In this document: positions 33,275-39,104 of the stretch, one piece after another
Position numbering within the stretch: the first letter of the stretch is position 1
Layout: the number at the start of each line of letters is the position of its first letter
DNA from: Nanobdellati archaeon
Lineage (GTDB): Archaea > EX4484-52 > WAPT01
Assembly (NCBI GenBank): GCA_015520605.1
Contig: WAPT01000025.1
Location: forward strand, 1 to 39,104
Reading direction: 5' to 3'
Length of the DNA: 39,104 bases
The notes under the pieces: generated by a model
Told to the model about the DNA's origin: nothing
Database searches by the model: none
Seen by the model: the letters and a program-made list of their open reading frames with translations, nothing else
Program-made: the position numbers and the translations under genes

Positions 33275-34069
33275 TCAATAACTTTCTATTTCTCCGACAA
33301 CCTTGCAGTAACCATCATGCCCGGACAGGTTTCTATTCACCCTTTCCACAAATTCTTCGAGCACAGCCTCACAGGCCTTGTAATCCCTCCCCTTCACACG
33401 GAAGTAATAATGCGGAGATGATATGTACTTTATTTCCATCCCTTCCTTAATGTTGTTCAGAATGGCTTCTTTCACCCACTTTATACCGCGTCCATCTCTG
33501 CTCAGGATCTCGAGTTTTCTCCTGATCAAAACTTCCCTCTCTTTTATGTATTCTTTTGCAAACTCTTCTATCTTCTCTGCCCACTCGGTCGGGATGCCCT
33601 CCTTTATCAGCGCATCTTTTCCTTCCTCTTTCGCTATTTCAAAAGCGGTGTACATCAGATCAAACTTCCGTTGAAGTGGAAAACCAATCTCCTCATAAAT
33701 TTTGTTTTCGTCCTTTCCGAGATCCTTCGCTATCATTTTGAGCCATTTTTCCGCCCTCACTTCATTATTAAACTCCTTCTGCTTCTCTCTACGGGCTGCT
33801 GAGCTCACTCTTTTTATTGAGAGATTTATGAGCTTTCTCTCCTTGTCCACCTCAAGGATCTTTGCAACCCACCTCTCTCCCTCTCTCACAAAATCCCTTA
33901 TGTTCTTTACCCACTTGGGAGAGATTTCGGAGATGTGAATCATACCTTTTCTACCGGGATACTCCTCAAGCTCCACTATGGCGCTATTTGGCCTTATCTC
34001 GACTATCCTGACGATTACAAGCTCACCCCTCTCGGGCCATTCCTCGTATCTTCTGATATCTATCACCAC
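33275..34069 (-). CDS. Translation initiation factor aIF2 subunit alpha
   Basis: 264 residues. An S1 domain fills the first 85 (PERGELVIVRIVEIRPNSAIVELEEYPGRKGMIHISEISPKWVKNIRDFV). A helical middle (EIGFPLQRKFDLMYTAFEIAKEEG) and an alpha/beta C-terminal domain (EGMEIKYISSPHYYFRVKGRDYKACEAVLEEFVERV) follow. It binds aIF2-gamma and helps bring Met-tRNAi to the ribosome. It starts with GTG (34069 or 34066), 16-19 bases after the uL16 stop. No good ribosome site is seen, so it may rely on coupling. Nop10 and PAC2 follow. Confidence 0.95.
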   Translation of the reverse strand: MVIDIRRYEEWPERGELVIVRIVEIRPNSAIVELEEYPGRKGMIHISEISPKWVKNIRDFVREGERWVAKILEVDKERKLINLSIKRVSSAARREKQKEFNNEVRAEKWLKMIAKDLGKDENKIYEEIGFPLQRKFDLMYTAFEIAKEEGKDALIKEGIPTEWAEKIEEFAKEYIKEREVLIRRKLEILSRDGRGIKWVKEAILNNIKEGMEIKYISSPHYYFRVKGRDYKACEAVLEEFVERVNRNLSGHDGYCKVVGEIESY

Positions 34070-34085
34070 CAGAAGAAGTTTTGAA

Positions 34086-34667
34086 TCATGATTTCGTGGG
34101 AGTTGCCGCTTCGGCCGATGCAGTGGCTGGCTTGTCTATTGGTCCGCTCCACGGTTCGACAACTACCTTTGTTGTGCATGGTAGCTTGTATCCCGCTCTC
34201 TTCATCGCTATCTTGGCCTTTTCGAGGAACTCCTCTATTGTCCATACCGTCATTATCTTCTGCCCCCTATCTATCTGAGCTGCTCTGCCGACCGGTTTAC
34301 CGAAGGGCCTCCTCATTCCTTGGTAGTATCTGTCCGCCTGCGCAACAGCAGCCTGAGCATGCTCCCTCAAAACGTGGTGGGGGTAAATTCTTATCTTCAG
34401 GAAGTAGTTTTTATCACCGATGTTCTTTCTCATGTAACTGTTCGCCATGACTCTTGCAGCTTCCAGAGCATTATGCCTTATCTGGATCTTGTCCTCCGAA
34501 ACAAGGTGAACCACTACCGTATAGTTGTTTTCTTTTGTTCCCATCTCAAATATCCTGAGTTTTATACCCGGAACACCCTTTATGTACGCCTTTTTGGGAA
34601 CCCTTATCGCAACTCTAGTGTAGGGCCTTTTCCATTCCCTGTAACATCGAGCAGGTCTCAAACCCAT
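34086..34667 (-). CDS. rpl10e: Ribosomal protein uL16 (L10e)
   Basis: 193 residues. Typical sequence: RPARCYREWKRPYTRVAIRVPKKAYIKGVPG, then ENNYTVVVHLVSEDKIQIRHNALEAARVMANSYM, FLKIRIYPHHVLREHA and FGKPVGRAAQIDRGQKIMTVWT. The end is alanine/threonine-rich (ATASAEAATPTKS). GGTGGTGAAG stands just before ATG 34667. An AT-rich box near 34755-34772 would give a leader of about 70 nt. It is the first gene of a run to aIF2-alpha, Nop10 and the PAC2-family protein. Confidence 0.95.
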   Translation of the reverse strand: MGLRPARCYREWKRPYTRVAIRVPKKAYIKGVPGIKLRIFEMGTKENNYTVVVHLVSEDKIQIRHNALEAARVMANSYMRKNIGDKNYFLKIRIYPHHVLREHAQAAVAQADRYYQGMRRPFGKPVGRAAQIDRGQKIMTVWTIEEFLEKAKIAMKRAGYKLPCTTKVVVEPWSGPIDKPATASAEAATPTKS

Positions 34668-34887
34668 ACTTCACCACCACAGGAGGATGAGCGCCTGACC
34701 ACAAGCACCCGTACAAAAAGCTAAGATGTGATCTTTGTCGGCTTCATACTCTTTGGATGGGATAATTTTTAAAATTTAATCCCTCCCGTCTAATATACCT
34801 AAAATATATGTTTGCAGGCTTTAACCAACCCAGCTGACCAAAACCGTGCTACTAAAATGAAGATTAAAAAACATGACGGTGCACATA

Positions 34888-35700
34888 ATGTATCCTGATA
34901 ACATCATCAAAATCGGTAGGGTGGAGGGATACATTCTTGATTCTCTTAAGAGGGACGGAGCACTGCATTTCACGCTTCTCGACCCGGAGTACGACGATAC
35001 GGAATTCGTTAGAAGGGTGGTGGAGGCAGCGGATAACGCGGGCACAGATGCCTTCATGGTCGGCGGTTCTCTCGGAGTTGGGTCAATGTCGGCCGAGAAG
35101 GTTGTTAAAGTGATAAAGGAAACAACATCCAAGCCGCTCATAATCTTTCCGGGAAATGTGGATAACGTGACAAGACATGCAGATGCGATATTGTTTATGA
35201 GTCTGCTCAACTCCAGAAACACGTATTGGATCAGCGGCGCTCAGGCTCTGGGGGCACCGATAGTAATGAAGTTAGGAATCGAGCCCATACCTATGGCTTA
35301 CATCATCATTGAACCAGGCGGGACGGTCTCGTTCATAGGAGATGCGAAGCCCATCCCGCGTAAAAAACCGGACATAGCTGCCGCATACGCTCTTGCCGGT
35401 CAGTATCTTGGAATGAGATTGGTGTATCTTGAATCCGGATCCGGAGCTGAAGAGCCAGTGCCGACGAAACTTGTTCAGAGGGTTAGAAGCGTTATATCCG
35501 TGCCCATCATCGTTGGCGGAGGTATCAGGAAGCCAAAACAGGCTGCAAAGCTGATAAGGGCGGGGGCGGACATAGTAGTCACAGGAACCCTCGTAGAGAA
35601 GTCAAAGGAGCCAAAAGAAGTTCTTAAAAAGGTGATAAAAGCCATAAAATCTACCGGTAAAAGAAGGACGAAAAGAAGGGAAGAAAAAAGAAACGAATAG
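34888..35700 (+). CDS. Geranylgeranylglyceryl phosphate synthase
   Basis: About 270 residues from ATG 34888; GGTG lies six bases upstream, and ATG 34873 would add five residues. It joins geranylgeranyl diphosphate to glycerol-1-phosphate, the first ether bond of archaeal membrane lipids. The (beta/alpha)8 PcrB/GGGPS family is recognised by HFTLLDPE, DAFMVGGSLG, IIFPGNVDNV, DAILFMSLLNSRNTYWI, LGIEPIPMAYIIIEPGG, YLESGSGAEEPVP and VPIIVGGGIRKPKQA. The C-terminus is unusually basic (GKRRTKRREEKRNE). It converges with lysS, and divergent promoters with uL16 fill the 220-base gap upstream. Ends in TAG. Confidence 0.95.
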   Translation: MYPDNIIKIGRVEGYILDSLKRDGALHFTLLDPEYDDTEFVRRVVEAADNAGTDAFMVGGSLGVGSMSAEKVVKVIKETTSKPLIIFPGNVDNVTRHADAILFMSLLNSRNTYWISGAQALGAPIVMKLGIEPIPMAYIIIEPGGTVSFIGDAKPIPRKKPDIAAAYALAGQYLGMRLVYLESGSGAEEPVPTKLVQRVRSVISVPIIVGGGIRKPKQAAKLIRAGADIVVTGTLVEKSKEPKEVLKKVIKAIKSTGKRRTKRREEKRNE

Positions 35701-35722
35701 GTCTTGAATAGGTCTTTTGCAT

Positions 35723-37384
35723 TCATGCTAAATTCTCGATAGTTCTCAGTACTTTTGCCACTTTTGCGGGTGTAATGCTTAATATGAGTGTCGTAGCTCT
35801 CGGGCCTCTTTCCTTTCCAAGCAGACAGAGGTAGAACGCCCTGAAGAATTTTTGGGGGGTCAGGTTGTGATTTTTTATGACTTCGGTAAACAGTTCTTTA
35901 AGATCGCTGTCTGTAATGTCGCCCTTTTTCTCTGCCACATTCTCAAGTTTCTCCGCAAGCTCGAGCATCGCCTCAAGCTCTCTGTCTTCAAGTATATGCT
36001 TTATACCCTCGTTAACCATTTCTTTCACTTCTATTCTGTACTCCTGTGGAGCGTGCTTCCTTGCCCATGTACCGGCTTGTTTTACCCTTTTCATTATCAA
36101 ATCGTGTTTTTCCTCATCATAATGTCCGGTTCTTTTGAGAGCGTTGACTATATCCTCATCGGTGGTGAAAATCTGCGCCACCATCGCGGCGTGCGCATAG
36201 CTTACGGGAACAACGGGAAGAATGTTACGAACCATGGACATCTCGTAAAGCCTTTTCAGGTGCTTCTCCTCCTTTTCGTTGTCCGCCTTTTCCATCCCAT
36301 GGTAAATTCTGGCAACGGTATCAAACTCGTCATAGAGGTTTGGCAGCATCTTCCAGGAGAAGCTTCTCATCTTCATCAGCTTCTTACAGTAGAGATACCT
36401 TAACACTTCTGGTCTTGCAACCTCTAGCCAGTCCCTTGGATATATCACGTTGCCGAGTGAGGCGGACATCTTCTGACCATCTATCATTATGTGCTCGTAA
36501 AAGATTGGTACCGGCGAGGGGTGACCAAGTACCCTCTCCACAAGCTCCGCATTCACCCAGAAAGCGCTCGTGGGCACCTGATATTCTTTGCCAGCTCCTT
36601 CAGCAACCACCCTCCATCTTGCCCACTGCGCAGCCCACTCGCTCTTCCACATAAGCTTGCCATTTCCACTTAACGGGTCTGCATAGCCCTCATATCCGCA
36701 TCCCTTTGCCACGTGTTTCTCAAACTGATAGTCTTGGCAGATGTAATGAACCTTACCATCCTCGATACCTATAACACGGGGGGTTATTATCTTCCCGCAG
36801 TTTTCACATATCGGCACCCAGGGACTCCAACCTGCTGGCAAAGGCGTGGTGCGGTACTTGTTCATTATCTCCTTGGCAAGTTCAATGCTTTCAAGGAACT
36901 TCTTTATGTATGGATTGAAACTGCCCTTTTTGTATTCCTCCCTCATGGAATACTTGGGCATCTCAACTCCGACAAACTCCTCGAGAACCCGAAAGTACTC
37001 ATCCTTGTGGTGATCGGCATAGCTATCGTGACAACCCCACGGATCCGGGACATCGCTCACGGGCATACCTATGTACTCCTCGTATTCCTTCGGAACGCCG
37101 GCGGGAATCTTACGCAAGGGATCCATATCTTCAGCAACCCAGATCAGTCTGGCATCATAACCCGCATCCCTTAAAGCCCTCACCACAGCCTCTCCTCTTA
37201 TGGTATCGCTCAGCCTTCCGATGTGCAGTACGCCAGATATTGATGCTGAGGTCTTAACGATCAGCGGCTCTTTTAGTTCCACCTCTCTATCGATGTACCG
37301 AAACTTAGTCCTCGTAATTATCTCCCTCGCTATGGAGTCCGCCCAGAATACGGCATCATCAGCTTTCTTTTCCTTCAGACCCAT
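35723..37384 (-). CDS. lysS: Lysyl-tRNA synthetase, class I
   Basis: 553 residues from ATG 37384. HIGR (54-57) stands for the class I HIGH motif and KMSASLGN for KMSKS. A zinc-type CENCGK and CQDYQFEKH precede the C-terminal alpha-helical anticodon part (…LKELFTEVIKNHNLTPQKFFRAFYLCLLGKERGPR). It charges tRNA-Lys; class I LysRS is found in most euryarchaea and few bacteria. The start overlaps the end of the Nudix gene by 26 bases, with AGAGGG six bases before the ATG, so the two are translated as a pair. An upstream ATG-frame extension to 37429 (LSRSLLRRG) is unlikely. Confidence 0.95.
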   Translation of the reverse strand: MGLKEKKADDAVFWADSIAREIITRTKFRYIDREVELKEPLIVKTSASISGVLHIGRLSDTIRGEAVVRALRDAGYDARLIWVAEDMDPLRKIPAGVPKEYEEYIGMPVSDVPDPWGCHDSYADHHKDEYFRVLEEFVGVEMPKYSMREEYKKGSFNPYIKKFLESIELAKEIMNKYRTTPLPAGWSPWVPICENCGKIITPRVIGIEDGKVHYICQDYQFEKHVAKGCGYEGYADPLSGNGKLMWKSEWAAQWARWRVVAEGAGKEYQVPTSAFWVNAELVERVLGHPSPVPIFYEHIMIDGQKMSASLGNVIYPRDWLEVARPEVLRYLYCKKLMKMRSFSWKMLPNLYDEFDTVARIYHGMEKADNEKEEKHLKRLYEMSMVRNILPVVPVSYAHAAMVAQIFTTDEDIVNALKRTGHYDEEKHDLIMKRVKQAGTWARKHAPQEYRIEVKEMVNEGIKHILEDRELEAMLELAEKLENVAEKKGDITDSDLKELFTEVIKNHNLTPQKFFRAFYLCLLGKERGPRATTLILSITPAKVAKVLRTIENLA

Positions 37385-37826
37385 TCTTATCCCTCTTCTC
37401 AGCAAGCTTCTTGACAATCCCGTGCGCAAATTTTAAAGCCTGTTTATCGTTTTCCCACGTCAGTAGCTTCATAGCTTCCTCATACTTCACCCACCTGTAA
37501 GCATCATGCTCCACCACCGGCTCTCTCTGTAGCACGACGGCCTGAGAGGAGTCCGCCCTTACCAAGTATTGCTTGTAGGAATAAGATGTCCCGCCTTCCG
37601 CTTTCCACTCCGACTTCGGTAGCTCTGTGATAATTTCATTAACCTCCAGTCCGGTCTCCTCCTTTATTTCCCGCTTAAGCGCTTCAATATGATCCTCGTC
37701 CTCTTCCACACCTCCTTTTGGAAACTCCCATCCCCGCCAGTTCAGCACACGGTGAAGAAGAAGATATATAGGTTCACCGTTCCTAATATCGAACACAACA
37801 CCCTTCACACCACGTCTCACGTCCAT
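37359..37826 (-). CDS. Nudix hydrolase, Ap4A hydrolase-like
   Basis: 155 residues from ATG 37826. VKGVVFDIRNGEPIYLLLHR, WEFPKGGVE and the Nudix box at 39-61 (G…EALKREIKEETGLEV) are those of bis(5'-nucleosyl)-tetraphosphatase-type enzymes, which split Ap4A, a side product of aminoacyl-tRNA synthetases such as LysRS. That fits its overlap with lysS: one enzyme makes Ap4A and its neighbour removes it (inference). An AT-rich box is centred 26 nt before ATG 37826 and there is no Shine-Dalgarno site, so the message is probably leaderless. The upstream start at 37847 lies inside the box and is rejected. Confidence 0.88.
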   Translation of the reverse strand: MDVRRGVKGVVFDIRNGEPIYLLLHRVLNWRGWEFPKGGVEEDEDHIEALKREIKEETGLEVNEIITELPKSEWKAEGGTSYSYKQYLVRADSSQAVVLQREPVVEHDAYRWVKYEEAMKLLTWENDKQALKFAHGIVKKLAEKRDKNGSEGKES

Positions 37827-37846
37827 ATACAATCTAACCCGAGACA

Positions 37847-37860
37847 AATATTTATTATTA
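37847..37860. promoter_or_regulatory. Shared divergent promoter of the Nudix-lysS unit and the 37879 gene
   Basis: An AT-rich run (AATATTTATTATTA) is centred about 26 nt before the Nudix ATG (37826) on the minus strand. It is also about 25 nt before ATG 37879 on the plus strand. Both would be leaderless transcripts sharing one region. Confidence 0.5.
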
Positions 37861-37878
37861 TTTCATTCAATAAAAAAC

Positions 37879-38172
37879 ATGGTTTATCGGGAAATAAAAA
37901 GCGTTGAGCCATTCAGCATGGCAATCGTTACGGGAATAATCCTTGGTCTGCTCGCGCTAATAGCGGCGATTCTGTTACTCGCAGGGATGGAAGGTGTGCT
38001 CTACACAATTCCCTACGTTCAGCTCACAGCTAAAACGTTCGGTAAAAAAGCAGTTGTATGGACGCTACCCTTGCTTTACTTTGCGATAGGGTTCGTGGTT
38101 GCATATCTCGTCGCTGTAATTTATAACTTCGTTTCACGAAAGTACAGGGGAATACGGATAGAGCTGGAATGA
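37879..38172 (+). CDS. Small two-helix membrane protein, unknown function
   Basis: 97 residues. A basic N-terminus (MVYREIKSVEPFSMA) is followed by a long helix IVTGIILGLLALIAAILLLAG, a loop (TIPYVQLTAKTFGKKAVV) and a second helix WTLPLLYFAIGFVVAYLVAVIYNFV, then SRKYRGIRIELE. This hairpin layout, with both ends cytoplasmic, resembles DUF3566-like small proteins, but I cannot assign a family. The AT-rich promoter at leaderless spacing supports the start. It stands alone, with no close neighbour on its strand. Confidence 0.7.
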   Translation: MVYREIKSVEPFSMAIVTGIILGLLALIAAILLLAGMEGVLYTIPYVQLTAKTFGKKAVVWTLPLLYFAIGFVVAYLVAVIYNFVSRKYRGIRIELE

Positions 38173-38441
38173 TCGTGCGGTTTCAGCAGGACAAATGACG
38201 GACAAGTTTTCAGAAATCCTAGTATCATCAGTGTTGGGTTCAAAAGAGCAGGAGAGGAGAAGCACCGGTACAAGAAAAACCGGGAAGTGTTAAAGAACGT
38301 ATCAAACTGAAAGTAATGAGGCAGGACCGAAAGTAGAACGCTGGTTATGAGAATGGGATCTCCGACAGTACCGGGTTCGGTTTTCCGTAACTAAAGCACC
38401 TGAATTAACGGTCGCCGGTATTCCCGCTGGAAGTGAATCCT
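38173..38441. other. Gap without an intact gene
   Basis: This 269-base gap lies between the small membrane protein and the end of the MBF1 gene. Unlike other gaps here it is not AT-rich. One plus frame reads SVTKAPELTVAGIPAGSESF near 38385-38445 but is cut by TAA and TGA upstream. It may be an eroded gene end or an unannotated RNA. No tRNA fold or known RNA motif was found by eye. Confidence 0.3.
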
Positions 38442-38933
38442 TTATTCCTTTTCCATCTTTTTGAGCTTTATGAGATCCCCGAGGGTTATTCCATAACCAC
38501 TCTTCTTTTTCCTGCTCTCCTCGTCTTTCTCCTCTGTAGTAACTTCAGAGGGTTGAAGCTTTTCTAGGAGCTTTATGTTAAGAACTTTCTCTATTTTCCT
38601 AGCAAGCTTGATATCTGGAGTTATTTCTTCCCTCTCTATCTTGGAAAGAAGAGTTGTTTTTATCATCAGCTTTGCCGCAAGCTCCTCCTGTGTCATGCCT
38701 TTGGATTCTCTTGTTTTCTTTATCAGCTGGCCGTAGTTTTCAACCAAATCCTCGCTTGTCACTTCATCCCCAGAAGAAAGAACCCGCTCACCTTTTATTC
38801 TTGTTACCTTCTTTGGTGAGGACTTATCACCAAAGGCAGCACATTTTTCACACACAAGAAGAGTACTGCCCTCAATTTCGACCTCAACGAGCTTGCCGAA
38901 CCTTCCGCAGAGTTCACATTCACCCTCTTCCAT
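38442..38933 (-). CDS. Archaeal multiprotein bridging factor 1 (MBF1)
   Basis: 163 residues. An N-terminal zinc ribbon (CELCGR…LLVCEKC, residues 6-31) is followed by a short linker and a Cro-like helix-turn-helix (NYGQLIKKTRESKGMTQEELAAKLMIKTTLLSKIEREEITPD). A lysine/glutamate-rich C-terminus ends the protein. Archaeal MBF1 carries the ribbon that eukaryotic MBF1 lacks; it is linked to ribosomes and possibly transcription with TBP. ATG 38933 has GGGTGAG three bases upstream and an AATTAAAA box farther up. It is divergent from the methyltransferase that starts at 38988. Confidence 0.92.
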   Translation of the reverse strand: MEEGECELCGRFGKLVEVEIEGSTLLVCEKCAAFGDKSSPKKVTRIKGERVLSSGDEVTSEDLVENYGQLIKKTRESKGMTQEELAAKLMIKTTLLSKIEREEITPDIKLARKIEKVLNIKLLEKLQPSEVTTEEKDEESRKKKSGYGITLGDLIKLKKMEKE

Positions 38934-38987
38934 AAACTCACCCAGGGCATACTAAGCTTTTAATTTGGGGTCGAAAAATTTAAATGC

Positions 38988-39104
38988 ATGGTTAAATGTC
39001 CTGAAAAAATCTTCAGAGTACATGTTAAAGAAGCGTACGAATCCATAGCGGAGGAGTTCAGCAGAACAAGATCTCGCGCATGGCGAGAAGTTGAGGAGTT
39101 TCTG
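38988..39104 (+). CDS. Start of a Trm9/ABH8-like class I methyltransferase (partial)
   Basis: ATG 38988 opens a frame to the right edge (39 codons): MVKCPEKIFRVHVKEAYES, then IAEEFSRTRSRAWREVEEFL. The IAEEFSxTRxxxWxEVEEFL signature is the start of Trm9-like SAM-dependent methyltransferases that modify wobble-uridine side chains in tRNA in eukaryotes, with related archaeal proteins. The SAM-binding loop must lie beyond the window, so catalytic identity cannot be checked. It is divergent from MBF1. Confidence 0.7.
   Translation, partial: MVKCPEKIFRVHVKEAYESIAEEFSRTRSRAWREVEEFL

Noticed and set aside
38282-38440. IS605/TnpB-like remnant between the small membrane gene and MBF1
   Set aside because: Only a short proline/glycine/alanine string is suggestive; no transposase motif, zinc site or terminal structure is visible.

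Overview
The window is chromosomal DNA from an archaeon. The evidence is a set of archaea-specific genes: aIF2-alpha, Nop10, RpoK, eL42, eS27, uL16/L10e, a Gins51-type GINS subunit, archaeal RNase J, MBF1, class I lysyl-tRNA synthetase, geranylgeranylglyceryl phosphate synthase and MEMO. The lineage cannot be fixed from sequence alone. MtrA and MtrH without the other Mtr subunits, together with class I LysRS, suggest a euryarchaeal-type, C1-metabolising lineage. Nothing in the window shows methanogenesis. Two start modes coexist. Many genes have an AT-rich box centred about 23-28 nt upstream of the start codon, as expected for leaderless mRNA. Operon-internal genes instead have GAGGTG or GGTGAT Shine-Dalgarno sites.

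Region 1 (1-7.8 kb, plus 17.2-19.4 kb) is rich in one-carbon and thymidylate functions: serine hydroxymethyltransferase with an overlapping small DUF4346-like gene, a divergent 431-residue tandem ThyX-like protein, thyA followed by a flavin reductase, and, beyond the giant gene, an apparent operon of dCMP deaminase, soluble MtrA and MtrH. Together these could make dUMP, load C1 units on a pterin carrier, make dTMP and exchange methyl groups with a corrinoid protein. An Lrp regulator - GNAT - M20 peptidase operon lies among them.

Region 2 (7.9-17.2 kb) is a small winged-helix gene overlapping a 3027-residue surface protein. That protein has a signal peptide, a LamG-like domain, a long run of CarboxypepD_reg/Ig-like beta domains, a coiled coil, a single C-terminal membrane helix and a cytoplasmic tail ending in a zinc ribbon.

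Region 3 (19.5-28.1 kb) holds DUF1512, a pair of uncharacterised membrane proteins, a DRG-type TGS GTPase, a HemK2-like methyltransferase, ribosomal proteins eS27 and eL42, Gins51, a small eight-cysteine acidic protein with a palindrome over its promoter, RNase J and MEMO. Region 4 (28.1-30.4 kb) has a decayed MFS transporter, DUF116 and a COG2426-type membrane protein.

Region 5 (30.4-39.1 kb) is mainly information processing: Nudix, uS2, RpoK, a PAC2-family protein, Nop10, aIF2-alpha, uL16, GGGP synthase, class I LysRS with an overlapping Nudix gene, a small membrane protein, MBF1 and the start of a Trm9-like methyltransferase. No tRNA, rRNA, CRISPR array, intact insertion sequence or prophage was seen. 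The most interesting items are the tandem ThyX-like protein next to glyA with thyA nearby, the solo soluble MtrA/MtrH pair beside dCMP deaminase, and the giant surface protein with an intracellular zinc ribbon.
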